A DNA stretch of 64,000 nucleotides from Ipomoea triloba (Eukaryota > Streptophyta > Magnoliopsida > Solanales > Convolvulaceae): assembly GCF_003576645.1 (NCBI RefSeq), contig NC_044930.1, positions 962,522-1,026,521 of the forward strand, given 5' to 3'. The notes under the pieces are model-generated. The model had not been told where the DNA came from. It saw only the letters and a list, made by a program, of their open reading frames with translations, and ran no database searches. Positions 36,591 to 47,256 of the stretch are shown here, piece after piece (positions within the stretch are counted from its first letter, which is position 1; the number at the start of each line of letters is the position of its first letter). Position numbers and translations under genes: made by a program.

Positions 36591-36976
36591 TATATTATCG
36601 AATGAAATTGCAATTATATCGAAAGGGAACTGTAATTGTGTTGAAAGGGACTACAGTGTATATAAACTGATTATATTGAAACGATGTTGTAGTTGTGTTA
36701 AAAGGAAACTGTATAACAGATTCACATATCGAATGAAACTGCAATTATATCGAAAAGGAACTGCAGTTATGTTAAAAGGGAACTGCAGTTGTGTTGAAAG
36801 ACAATTATATCGAAAAGGAACTACAGTTGTTGAAAAAAATTGCAGTTGTGTTGAAAATGAAAGGCAGTTGTGTTGAAAGGGAACTGCAACTGCAATTGTG
36901 TTGAAAGAAAACTGTCGTTTCAACCGTTTGTTTTCTTTAATCAAAACGAATTCGTTTTGATGCATGATCCACGGTA
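36591..36976. mobile_element. Minisatellite element sharing the GTTGTGTTGAAAGG unit
   Basis: A degenerate array of about 22-bp units, each GGAACTGCAGTTGTGTTGAA or ATTATATCGAAAAGGAACTG, spans about 36602-36915. It is the inverse orientation of the 20-kb array. The right edge GATGCATGATCCACGGTAAA is similar to the family terminal sequence reverse-complemented. The left edge is unclear. Confidence 0.5.
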
Positions 36977-37317
36977 AAGTTTGCGTATAAAATTCTCATG
37001 GGCCCACTAACCCCTCGCGACGTGGGCCCTAGGCCACATCATGTCATCATCTCAATCCGCCTCTTGTTTATCTATACGTTTTGTCTCAGGAAGCAATAGA
37101 ACTCACGAGAAGTGTCAGCCGTCGATCGCATGCGGGCCCCACTCAATCCAGCGGTAACCAACGTACACACGTGCAGGCCATGCGTACAAGGCGTGGGGGC
37201 CACGGAGACTGGGTGCTCTAAAACGGGGGTGCATAGCGTAATTCGGTGCTTACTCGCTGTACACAATTAATTCTGTGGGTACAAGTCTAGTTCTTCCCGG
37301 ATTCTCAGTTTCACTGA
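36977..37317 (+). promoter_or_regulatory. Promoter region of the S40-like gene with a CACGTG core
   Basis: The upstream region contains ACACACGTGCAGG at about 37164-37176, a G-box/ABRE-type core, and GC-rich stretches near 37130-37210. No clear TATA box was seen. ABA or light responsiveness would be inference only. Confidence 0.35.
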
Positions 37318-38016
37318 ATGGAGCAAAACGCCGTCGTAAACTTCCGGCACGGCCACGGGCGATCGACCTCGACGGATCGGTTTCTCGGCGTGTTTTCGCC
37401 GCCGAAGGCTGATTCCGCTATCGGCGGCGGAGGGGAATCGGATGCATCCTTGGTTGGGGGCGGCGATGAGCTGAACGAAGACGATGTGCTTTGGACTGGA
37501 CGAGACTTCACGGAGCCTCAACGTCGATCCAATTCAGGCTCTCTGAGCACTCCTCGGCAGGCGTTTAAGAAGCCGGAGAATTTCGGAATCCTCGCCGCAT
37601 TGCCGGAGCAGCAGCGGAAAGGAGGGCGTCCGGTTATCTATCAAAAGCACGCTACGACGTCGTTTTCGCGGGATATCCCTTCAATTCCCAAGCCGGCGGT
37701 GGATAGGGAGCAGAGCTATGGCTACAATCGAAACTTCTCGCAATCAATGCCGGCTACGAAGTTCCAGCACTCGACTCCGATGAAAGTGCCGATGATGCCG
37801 AAGAAGGCGCCGAGGAACGGCGAGCTTGCTGACGTGGACATCGACGACGACGCCGATGATGAAATGCTGCCGCCGCATGAGATCGTGGCGCGAGGATCGG
37901 CTAGGTCTCCCAAGACCACTTTCTCAGTACTGGAAGGAGCCGGCAGAACCCTCAAGGGGAGGGATCTTCGTCAGGTTCGCAATGCGGTTTTTCGTCAAAC
38001 AGGTTTCATCGACTGA
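37318..38016 (+). CDS. S40-like senescence regulator (DUF584), intronless
   Basis: ATG 37318 to TGA 38016, 232 residues, a typical size for the family. The N-terminal region has GRSTSTDRFLGVF and the acidic core GDELNEDDVLWTG (about residues 49-61). The C-terminal 50 residues (183-232) carry the conserved S40 block: PPHEIVARGSARSPKTTFSV, LEGAGRTLKGRDLRQVRNAV, FRQTGFID. The middle is low-complexity with an acidic stretch (DVDIDDDADDE). S40 proteins are plant-specific, mostly nuclear, and often induced by senescence, dark or stress. The molecular function is not established. Codon use is GC-rich relative to the flanks, as expected for a real exon. Confidence 0.93.
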   Translation: MEQNAVVNFRHGHGRSTSTDRFLGVFSPPKADSAIGGGGESDASLVGGGDELNEDDVLWTGRDFTEPQRRSNSGSLSTPRQAFKKPENFGILAALPEQQRKGGRPVIYQKHATTSFSRDIPSIPKPAVDREQSYGYNRNFSQSMPATKFQHSTPMKVPMMPKKAPRNGELADVDIDDDADDEMLPPHEIVARGSARSPKTTFSVLEGAGRTLKGRDLRQVRNAVFRQTGFID

Positions 38017-38569
38017 GAACAATTGAGACTCAACTCAACTCAAATTTTAGTCAAAGTCAGTGATTTTGCTCTTCCTTTTGACTGAGAAGTGAACAAATTT
38101 TTTTCCAGATAGCTTTCAGTCATGAAGTCGATTCCCCCAATTATAGTCATATATAGTATATGGAAATTTCATTTTTGTCTGTGTTTATGATACTTTGTTT
38201 GATTTCTTGAAGATATTATGTTGAAAATTTTGGTAAAACAGGAGAATTACAGACAGCTCACAGCTGTGTTAGATTCAATTAAAAGAAACTGTGCATATTT
38301 GGTGCAGTTATAGCCTCTCTTCTTCATTTACTGCTATGAGATCAATTCATTTACTGCATATTTGAATTGATCTTTTTCTTGCTATCTGCTATTTGTGAAC
38401 TATGCAGTACTAATGTTTTGTACTTGTTGTATGTTATTTTGGTTGTGGGGGTGATGCATTTGCATCAAAGCATTCAACTTTAGCTTAAGTTGAATGTGCC
38501 AATGTACACTTCAACCTTTCTAGTGAAGTTCAAAGAATAGGCTATGTTCTTTGTGGGACAACTGTGGAA

Positions 38570-38960
38570 CTGTCTTTTGGCCTTCTTTGTTTTTTTATTA
38601 ACCTTCTTGGGTTGAGCTCAATACACCTTAGTTTGTGCTCAATACATCTTAGTTTGTGCCAAATAGCAATTATTGACCTTCTTAGTTTGAGCTCAATACA
38701 CCTTAATTGTGCCATATAACAGCTTTTGGTCTTCTTAGTTTCAACCGGTTGAATAGCAACTATTATTCTTCTTAGTTTCAACTGGCTAGATAGCAACTAT
38801 TGGTCTTCTTAGCTTCAACCTGGATAGCAGATAGTTTTCTTAGTTTCAACTGGCACATTTTCAAGTAGGTGCTATAAATTTTCTTGGTTTGAAGACACAC
38901 CTTTGGCAGGTGCCATTAGTTTCCTTAGTTTGAATCGGGCACATCTTTGATAGCACAGCT
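38570..38960. repeat. Degenerate minisatellite downstream of the S40-like gene
   Basis: Units of about 45-55 bp recur, built on TTCTTAGTTTCAACTGG or TTCTTAGTTTGAGCTCAATA followed by ATAGCAACTATTG. About seven or eight copies with progressive divergence. It lies roughly 0.55 kb after the stop codon. Confidence 0.65.
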
Positions 38961-40207
38961 ACAATTTTTCCCGTGTGAAATACATTATTTTGTTGTCTGT
39001 GCTTACCTGATAAATCATGGTTCATCTTGGTCAAGGTTCATTAGTGAGGACAATGGAAGAGTAGGGAATGGAAGGAATGATTTACATTTGACCAAATAGT
39101 CATTTTAATCTTATCTGTGAAAAATAGAATTCTATTCTCCTTTGGGAGGTGGAGGTCATAGTCAAAAGATCTTATTACTTCGTACCATTCTTAGAATGTG
39201 TTTGGTTAATGAGTTTATAGTCTAAATGTGAATCAAAATTATAATTAATGTTTGATTGACAATTTTCTAAAATACAACTATAAAATTTAATTAATCAATT
39301 AATTAAAAACTAAATTCTCTAATTAAAAACAAGTTATCATTCCATGCTCTTTAATAAAATGACTTTTTAGTTCAAAACTAAATTCTCTAATTAAAAACAT
39401 ATATCATTCTATGCTCTTTAATAAGATGACTTTTAAGTTCAAATTAGTGCTATTTTGATTGTTTTGTTCATACTTTGTGTCATTATATTTTTAAAACCTT
39501 ACTTTCATTATAAGATACTACTCCGTATATAAATTGTTTGGTACATATACTTTGTATATCATTATACTTTTAAAACTTTTAGCCTCAATATAAGATCCTA
39601 CTTGTATATAACAAAATATCAATATTGAATTATCATTTCAATTCTATCCTATTATTAAAATGTTTTCACCATATTAACATACAAAATATTTTCACCAAAC
39701 CATCTACATACCAAACGGGTACACACCCTTACTCATTACTCCGTACTTTTTTTAGAGTAGATCTTTAACCACAGTAGTACCCTTTGATCCACACATATTA
39801 AATCATGACATGAAATATGGGCATCTATCATATCATATAATCCATTTATTTTAGTTGGAATTATTGTTCTTTGACAAATCTTTTATTACTCCTACCCCAC
39901 TGGCTAAATCATGTTTCCTACTGTGTTGTAGCTTTGTTCAAGAACTTCTTTTTCATTAATTTACAAGAAAAGCTCCGGTCACTATTGGACTCTGGGAAAC
40001 AATGGTGACCAACTCAACAAGAATCGTCTTGTGAACAATTTCCTTTAATTTTTAAAAAATCCTTTTCTCTCACCCTACCTCTTTATTCACATACATTAAA
40101 TTGTAAGTCTCATTAATCATACTCACATGAAACAATTTCACTTATTTTCATTCACTAAAGTATATGAGACCGAAAAAAGATATTTTAAATGGGAATGAAA
40201 GTTGAGG
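38961..40207. other. Intergenic, no gene seen
   Basis: AT-rich. A short internal direct repeat at about 39303-39440 (AAACTAAATTCTCTAATTAA twice, with GCTCTTTAATAARATGACTT). Nothing coding was recognised. Confidence 0.4.
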
Positions 40208-40301
40208 GGTGAATGGTCAGAATATCAATAAGCGGTTAGTGTAATGCCCAGTAGAGATTTCTCCCTTAGCACACATTCTTATTTTCATCATTCCAATCAC
40301 C
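40208..40301 (-). ncRNA. C/D-box snoRNA, predicted guide for the 5' end of 25S rRNA
   Basis: On the minus strand a terminal stem GGTGATTGG/CCATTCACC (8 of 9 pairs) encloses C box ATGATGA (40291-40285) and D box CTGA (40220-40217), 94 nt in all. Directly upstream of the D box is CCGCTTATTGATAT. From memory of the conserved plant 25S 5' region, this is the complement of ATATCAATAAGCGG. The fifth base upstream of the D box pairs with a U I count as about position 44, so it would direct 2'-O-methylation there. It is the most distal member of the cluster. Confidence 0.85.
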
Positions 40302-40386
40302 TCATTGTATAATTAACAAAATCAATTAAGCTAAAAACACCCAAAAACAATAAGAAAAAAAAGGTCTCATCGTTTAACACAAACAT

Positions 40387-40481
40387 AGGCAAGTCAGAAT
40401 GTATGAATGAATAAGCCTCGTAAGTTATGCTCATTGAGGAATTCTCCCCTCACGCATCTAATTGCCTCATCATTCTTGCCT
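40387..40481 (-). ncRNA. C/D-box snoRNA, copy 1 of a tandem pair
   Basis: Minus strand: terminal stem AGGCAAG/CTTGCCT, C box ATGATGA (40473-40467), D box CTGA (40397-40394), 95 nt. A central hairpin TGAGG/CCTCA is present. AATTAGATG just after the C box, and ACGAGGC further on, are complementary to 25S rRNA around GCCTCGTCATCTAATTAG as I remember it. A D'-like CGTGA follows the first guide. The target is therefore plausible but less certain than for the neighbour. Confidence 0.8.
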
Positions 40482-40622
40482 AAGACGCTAAAACTCCAAA
40501 CCTAAATCCACAATTTCATCAATAAACAAATGTTACCCACCTTAAACTCAGGCGATTCTGGTTTTAAGTTAAAACACCCAAAAACAAAAACAAAAAAAGG
40601 TCTCATCGTTCAACATAAACAT

Positions 40623-40717
40623 AGGCAAGTCAGAATATATGAATGAATATGCCTCGTATGTTATGCTCATTGAGGAATTCTCCCCTCACGCATCTAATTG
40701 CCTCATCATTCTTGCCT
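40623..40717 (-). ncRNA. C/D-box snoRNA, copy 2 of a tandem pair
   Basis: Same architecture as 40387-40481: stem AGGCAAG/CTTGCCT, C box at 40709-40703, D box at 40633-40630, 95 nt. The two copies are identical through the 5' half (guide and hairpin) and differ at a few bases before the D box. The spacers between copies are also related, so about 236 bp was duplicated in tandem. Confidence 0.8.
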
Positions 40718-40967
40718 ACGAAGCTCAAACTCCAAACCTAAATCCACATTTCCATTAACAAACAAATGTTTTCCCATCTTAAATTGAGGCGGTTCTGACG
40801 AACATTTTGGACTCATTAGAAGCCAAAAATGGCGAACTATCTCAGACAGATAAGATGGGAGCAAAACAGGAGAAAATCTTCATAGGAAAACCCTACGGAG
40901 ACTTCCCAGCATAATCCGCAACCATATATACATACGTTTGCGAGTTTATGATTTGAGTGTTGATATA

Positions 40968-41029
40968 TCGCAGCAATGACTCAAAACGCTTCCATTGATG
41001 ATGGTGGAAGGCGATCTCAAGGGCTGCGA
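40968..41029 (-). other. Stable hairpin in the snoRNA precursor
   Basis: TCGCAGC and GCTGCGA pair perfectly at the base. An inner stem CGCCTTCCA/TGGAAGCG is separated from it by an unpaired pocket of about nine bases on each side. This looks like one half of an H/ACA snoRNA. I could not find a convincing second hairpin with an ACA box, so it is left as a hairpin. Confidence 0.4.
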
Positions 41030-41125
41030 AACGGAGGAATTGGATGCTACATAAGAAATGCAGAACAATTTAATCAAATCTTACGAAGAAATCACAGCTA
41101 AGAGTGGAGAAGAGGGAGCATTGAA

Positions 41126-41208
41126 TAAACCCTAGCTAACATGGTGTGTATATATAGGCTTCCAGGGCCCATTGGACAGTTTCATGGGCCTTATCTGTAG
41201 AAGGCCCA
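41126..41208 (-). promoter_or_regulatory. snoRNA gene promoter: TATA box, telo-box, three site II elements
   Basis: For minus-strand transcription the TATA box is at 41149-41156. The telo-box core AGGGTTTA is at 41133-41126 just downstream. Three site II (TGGGCC/GGCCCA) elements lie at 41166-41171, 41185-41190 and 41203-41208 upstream. This is the arrangement described for plant polycistronic snoRNA genes, and it sits about 0.4 kb upstream of the first C/D snoRNA. Confidence 0.8.
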
Positions 41209-41370
41209 TGTCCAAGAATATGGAGTTTCCATGCTTTTTTGCTTTTCTTTTACATCCATGGGTCGAGTACAAGTATACAGGACCGCGAAATTTATGCTAA
41301 TCAAGCCCAACAATTTGAGACTTCAAATTCGTAATTGGGCTGTTAATGCAACTTCGAATTAATGGGGCAA

Positions 41371-41860
41371 TTTATATCATGGACCATGCATTTTGCACTC
41401 CGATCCAAACGACGTTGTTTTGATTCTTTCAATTAACGATTTTTTCGTTTCCCGTTCGGTCTTAATTTATAAGATGAGTTCTGTGTTTTTGTGATGATAT
41501 TCTCTGCATTCTGTGTATTCTATTCACTGGTTCTATGTATTCTATGTGATTCTATACATTATTGATTTTCATACTATACCTCATGGAACATAAGAGATAA
41601 TACTTAAGCTTATATTCTGTGTATTCTAGTATGTAATTCTATACATTATTAATTTCTAATACCATACTCCATGAAACAACAGAGATAATACTTCTGCTAA
41701 TAATTTTGTATATTCTATTCATAAATTCTGTGTATTCTGGTATATGATTCTGTGTATTTTGATATATAATTTTGTACATTATTGATTTTGAGTACCACAC
41801 CTCATTAAATAGTAATGCTAATACTTGGGCTATTGATTGGATCGTTATATCGTGTACCAT
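41371..41860. mobile_element. Family element with a GTGTATTCT minisatellite
   Basis: The left edge TTTATATCATGGACCATGCA and a right-hand GTTATATCGTGTACCATATC resemble the terminal sequence of the 19.95-kb element. The interior (about 41475-41790) is a degenerate array of CTGTGTATTCTA/GATTCTATACATTATTGAT. It is the complement of the GAATACACAGAA array at 6595-6940. Confidence 0.5.
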
Positions 41861-42977
41861 ATCGTTAATTGAAATAGTAATGGTGTGTTTGAAAATGGAT
41901 ATAAGTAGATAATGTTGTATAGGAAGTTGATGCACCGAGGAAAGATGAGTTAGAAGGTGACGGAATGAGGAAGCGATGAAAAGTGGAAGGATAATGTTGA
42001 ATTATAAATGAAGGATACATGATTTAAAATATGTAACAGGTTTTGTAATTATAGGGATAATCAAATCCTATAATTGTGTTTTAAAAAATTGTCAATCAAA
42101 CAATGTGTGTTATTTTCATTCTCATTCCTTGTGTATAACGACATTACCAAACACCCCCTTACTTTCCAACTACCAAAATGGTTGAAAGATCAAATTTCAA
42201 AACTTTTTAAAAAATTCTTGATTTCCTCTTTATATATTTGTTTAATTGGTTCTACTTCACCTTCCATCAATAATTTTGGTCACTTTCAAAATGTGGTCCA
42301 TTATTAGCTCAATAATTCTGTATTGGCAATGACAAGCCAACAATCCTAAACTTTACATTCCCGTTAATCTTTTTAATATTTCTCTTTGCAAAAGAGAAAA
42401 AACACATACATCTCGATCTATTATTTGTCTCGATACATAAACTGATCATGAAAGATGACACATAATTCAACATCATTATTATTGTTACATTTTTTTTGGA
42501 ACTTTAATGTATTAATGAGAGCATGGATGATGCAATTGGGGATACATATACAAGTCAATACGAGCATTTGTCAAAGTCTACTTATCCAAAATTGAGACAA
42601 AAATTAAGAAAAAGGTGGGACGGTTCTTTGGATCTTCTTGGCAAGTTGGAAGTATACTTCCACTCATATGCATAGCCTCTACTGAATGTGTTGCTGCGCA
42701 GTACTACCAAATGAAATATATTATTTGTTGTGTATATAATCGGAGTGTGTGTGTATATATATAGTTATATACACACAAAAGAGAAGATTTGTAAATAGCA
42801 TGCCAATATATTGTAATAATAGACATTTCAGTTACCAAAATGCTTAAAGATGGCATACTTAAGTCTTCAATGCAAAGAGTCTTTACCTTCGAATTCATTA
42901 ACTAATTATATTCATATTTCTTACTTTATATATTTATTTATCAAGTATTTTATTAATATCATAGAAAAAAGCCAATA
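41861..42977. other. Intergenic, no gene seen
   Basis: AT-rich sequence with an ATATATAGTTATATAC stretch near 42754. No coding or RNA feature was recognised. Confidence 0.4.
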
Positions 42978-43047
42978 TATTAGCTAACGAACCTGTGACC
43001 TCTCACTTGGGAGGGTCACAACTATGCCGCTTGACCACAAGGTCTAT
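42978..43047 (-). mobile_element. SINE (family A-like) 5' portion
   Basis: On the minus strand it reads GACCTTGTGGTCAAGCGGCA (box A-like) and GGTCACAGGTTCGTT (box B-like). This matches the layout of the head of the 61,045 SINE, but the family 3' tail is not present. Confidence 0.45.
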
Positions 43048-45300
43048 TTAGACAAACATTTTTACAAAGGTGCAAACATTTATTTTAATGGCAATTATAA
43101 TCAATATTCCCTATACTATATTATATTTATATACTTTGAATTACCGATTTAAATAAACAAATTCAATATTCAATTACATATGCATGAACATATACTATAT
43201 AATCTTACATTGATATACTTTGAAGTACTTATATTTAAAAATAAGCATTGAACACTATCCATTTGGGTAATGCGCGATAAATTATTTTATATATATATAT
43301 GACAAAAATCACACTTTCAGTTCAATCACAATCGCAGCAATAAAAGACTTTTTACTTACAATTTTTTGTTTAATATTTTCTGCTTTCAATTTCCTAAAAT
43401 TGTACAACATGCACAACATTGAAATCTTGTCCATACATGATACTATTACTAGCTGCTCATATATATATAAAATGAAAGGCACCCATACCCTCCAAGTTAC
43501 CACAATATATTGTAGTCTCCACTTGTGTGGGGCTTGCTTAAACCAGACAGCCGAGGAAGAAAGTCAAGAAACGGTGAACCTCTCAACTACCGAGCAAGTA
43601 CAAAGTATATACTATCTATATCTATATGTATGAAAATCTTTAAGGTGTATTTTACACATAGAAATGCAATATTGTCTACAGATTTTTCACGTCATTTAAA
43701 AAAAATGAATGTATTAGTTTGATATTTATTACGTAGTGTTGTATGTAGTACATATGCATTTGTGTAGCGTTGTATTTAGTACAAATGTACTTGTGTAGTA
43801 AGTTGTATCAAATATTGTTAGCAATAGTATCAAGTGTCAGTAGTATCTAATACTACTTGCTATACTTGAGTCTGTGAACTTTTGTTAGTTTTTGTCAGAA
43901 ATAAAAAATGATGTTTGGTTTTTTAACTAGTGTGGAAGATGATTTTTTTTCAGCGGGTGCGTGCATTGCACGTTAATTGCTTCTTTTTTTTTCTTTTTTT
44001 TTTTTTAAATTTCTATGTCAGATTAATTTTTTTTTTCTTTTTCTTCCTTTTTTGTTCTCCTTCTTTCTTCTAATTACACTTACAAAAACTATTCCAAAAA
44101 AAAAAAAAAAAACTCTACTATTATGCATGCTCTTAATATAACTTGCTAAACTTGAATTATTGCACTGAGTACAATATCACATCAGTGTCATTTGATAGTA
44201 TAGTTGTTTCAATATATATATGGTGCATGTTGTTTTGTAAAGTCTTCTTGTCAACTTTTGTGTGACAAAAATAGTTAATTCTTGACAATGATTTACAATA
44301 TTTTATTCTAATTATATTCAAAAAAAAAATAGAAATGTACCATTTTTTTATCCATAGCTTGAACTCTTAAAGCATACCACCTAACCTCAAAAGAGAAGAA
44401 ATTAATTAAAGACCATGAGAGCACAAATGCCTTACTCTAATACGTTTTTTGATCAAGTCCCCCCCCCCCCTCCCCCCTCTTCAAGAATCATGTTTAAGAG
44501 ATTCTTTCAATGATCAAACCACACCAACCCCCTTAGAGTTTATGAAAAATGTTTTATTTTCCCATCTCAAATACTTTATTGGTTCCACTTTAATTAATTA
44601 CTATCCACATTATATAAAATTATTTTATTGTTTAATGTTTAAATAACAACTTTTATGAATTTTCCCTTACCTTTAATTTACAGAAAAGTCCACAATTGCT
44701 ACTCAAATGTGTGCTTCGAGTAGTGAAGCTCGCTTTGTGATCTAGCTAACAAAAAATCACAAAGAGGTAAACTTACAATCTTGTAATTATCAAATAAACT
44801 ACTCAACTAATTCAACTACAGCCCACATGAGCAGCTCAATTGGTTACGTGGGCGAAGTTTGAAAAAAAAAAAATCCAGTGATCAAATTTTGTCGGGCCAA
44901 GACGTGGGGCAATAATAATTCCATACCTAGTGTCTAGTGCTGACTACATTAATTTGCCTAAATGGTTACGATTACACCTAGCATGGAATCTTTACAATTT
45001 CCTTATGTTTACATTTGAATTTCCCAGTGGAAATGACTAAATTTCTAAATCATCCCTTTATTCTTTTGTTCTCCTTTTACTTTTAATTCAACCAAAATTT
45101 CCCCAATATAATTCTCTCCATTTACATGGTGTATTTCCTGCATAAAGTTAACACTGCACGGTCCGTTCAAAATAATAATAATAAAATAATTATATGAGTA
45201 GAAAGACTTTAATATAAAAATTATAGATCTTTTTAGTCGCGTAAAATATTTTAAACTATACATATATATTATGATAAAACTATAAGAGCTTGTAGGCCAG
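43048..45300. other. Intergenic, AT-rich; homopolymer tracts
   Basis: Contains T-rich tracts near 43984-44055, an A run at 44095-44111 and a C-rich tract at 44459-44477. No convincing gene, RNA or complete mobile element was found. Confidence 0.4.
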
Positions 45301-45305
45301 GCTAC

Positions 45306-46877
45306 TGATAAGTGCTTATTTGTCTACATTTTCCCCCTTTCACTAAGTTATTTTGTTTATTTATCATTCCAAATTTCATGAGAATTAGTGCTTATTTGTG
45401 TTACTTTGCAAGGAGTATGAGTTGGAAAGCATTAGAAGCAAAGATGAGCATTTTCATGCATTTTGGTGGGCATTGGAGTCAAATGGAGGCCAAATATGAA
45501 GCTATGTAGATGGGTGCAACACTTCCAAGGGAGCCTAAGATTGGTATTTTCAATGGTCTTTGTCATTTAGACAAACCAAAACAAAAGAGAAGCAAAAGAT
45601 CAATGTGTTGAAATTTCTGCACGTCGACATCTTAGTAATTGGACCATATCTCAGCCTAGAAATTTCCAAATTAAGTGATCTTTAAACCATTGGAAAGAAG
45701 ACTTCAAGGGCTACAACTTTTCTAGAGATACAAATTTCGTAATTCTGAACGGAAAATGGTGAAAAACAGCCTAGAAGTCAAAGCAGCTGCACAGAGTTCG
45801 AAAATGCAATTTCTGGAGTGTTGGCAAACGGCCTGGGACACGGCCGTGTACATGGGCGTTTGATTTATGCCGATTTACAGTGTGAAAATGCAGTTTTTGA
45901 AGAGGAGGCAAACGGCCACTGACACGGCCGTTTCCTAGGCCGTTTGGGACCTGCTCTGCTCACTATTTAAGCTCGTTTTGAGCATTTTGAACACGGTTTT
46001 GACCCATGGTTGAACCCTAAACACTCCCATTCACTCCCTTTCATATTTTTAGGTTAGATTAGACTTAGATCTATGTATTTTAACACTTTTGGAGCTTGTA
46101 ATCTTGGATTTGAAGCTTGGATTTCAAGATTCTTCCTCCCATTTCAATAGAGAAGTTTTCTTTCCTTTATCTCTTTTCTTTTGCAAGATTTATGTTTATT
46201 ACTTGTGTTTTTGTGTTCTTTATGCTATTTAATCATGAGTAGTTAGTTTATGGGCTTGAGTTAGGGTTGTATTATCTATTTGGATGCTTAAGTTGTGATT
46301 ATTGTGAAAAAGGGGAAGAACCCCAACCTAGGGTTCTTGAGTTTGAATTGGGTTTGTTTCTATCTTTCAATGATTAGTGGCCAATGATTGTTGTTTGTCT
46401 TTGGAAAGTCTTTCATCTCAATGGGAATTGGATGGGAGACTTGAGCCAACCCAATCTCAAACCCATTTTCTCTTCTATGGAAATAGGGGTAGATTTGGGG
46501 CTTAAATAGCTTTTGTTCTTCAAGAACTTAGGTTGATACACCATGGGAATGGGGCAACCTTTGTTCTAATCCTTGTGGAAACTTGGATTTATTAGTGCTA
46601 GCCTCTAGAACCTAGGTAAAATGTTCTTCCCCCAAACTTAAGTGTTAAAGCATCTAGATAGTAATTCCCCTAGCTTGAGTCCTATTTCTTTATTTTGCAC
46701 TTATCTATTGTTTATATGTGTTTGTTCTACCTTGTTATCATTTCCTTAGCTTCTTGTTGATTTCCTTGTGCTAGTGCCTAGTTTGTGATTGCATATTGCG
46801 TGCCATAACCCCCAATCCTCAGCGGAACGACATTTCACACCCGTACACTCACCATCACTCATTTTTGCTACACATCA
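45306..46877. mobile_element. Solo LTR, 1,572 bp, with 5-bp target duplication
   Basis: It begins TGATAAGTG and ends ACATCA (TG...CA). GCTAC flanks it directly on both sides (45301-45305 and 46878-46882). There is no primer-binding site, internal coding region or second LTR, so this is a recombined solo LTR. A promoter-like CACTATTTAAG lies at about 45960. Short inverted motifs (ACACGGCCGTG, ACACGGCCGTTT) occur upstream of it. The 3' end style (CAGCGGAACGACATTTCACA) suggests Ty3/gypsy of the Athila/Tat kind, but that assignment is tentative. Confidence 0.85.
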
Positions 46878-47193
46878 GCTACTATTTAGGAGAGTAAACA
46901 TCCTTCCATGAAATTGTAAAAGAGAAATTTAAGTGCTTCTTCTTGTTACAATCATAGACTTCTATATGAGGAAATAAAAAAGTGTCTAAAACTATACAAA
47001 TTACTATATTATATATAGAATTTTGTTGGTGATTGACAACTGCGCACTAGAAGATAATTTATATTTTTTTGGTCAAAATTTCAAAAGGTAGTCTAACATG
47101 TCATTACAATCTTGATTCTTGAATTGCGCTTTTGATGGGGCGAAATAATGTGAAAGTGTATACCACAGATAGAAAAATAATATAATGTTTAAG

Positions 47194-47197
<4 letters not shown>

Positions 47198-47254
<57 letters not shown>
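47198..47254. repeat. (TA)n microsatellite
   Basis: About 28 uninterrupted TA dinucleotides. Likely hypervariable. Confidence 0.9.

Positions 47255-47256
<2 letters not shown>

Noticed and set aside
36651..36965. 104-residue frame on the minus strand
   Set aside because: It is only a translation of the GTTGTGTTGAAAGG minisatellite.
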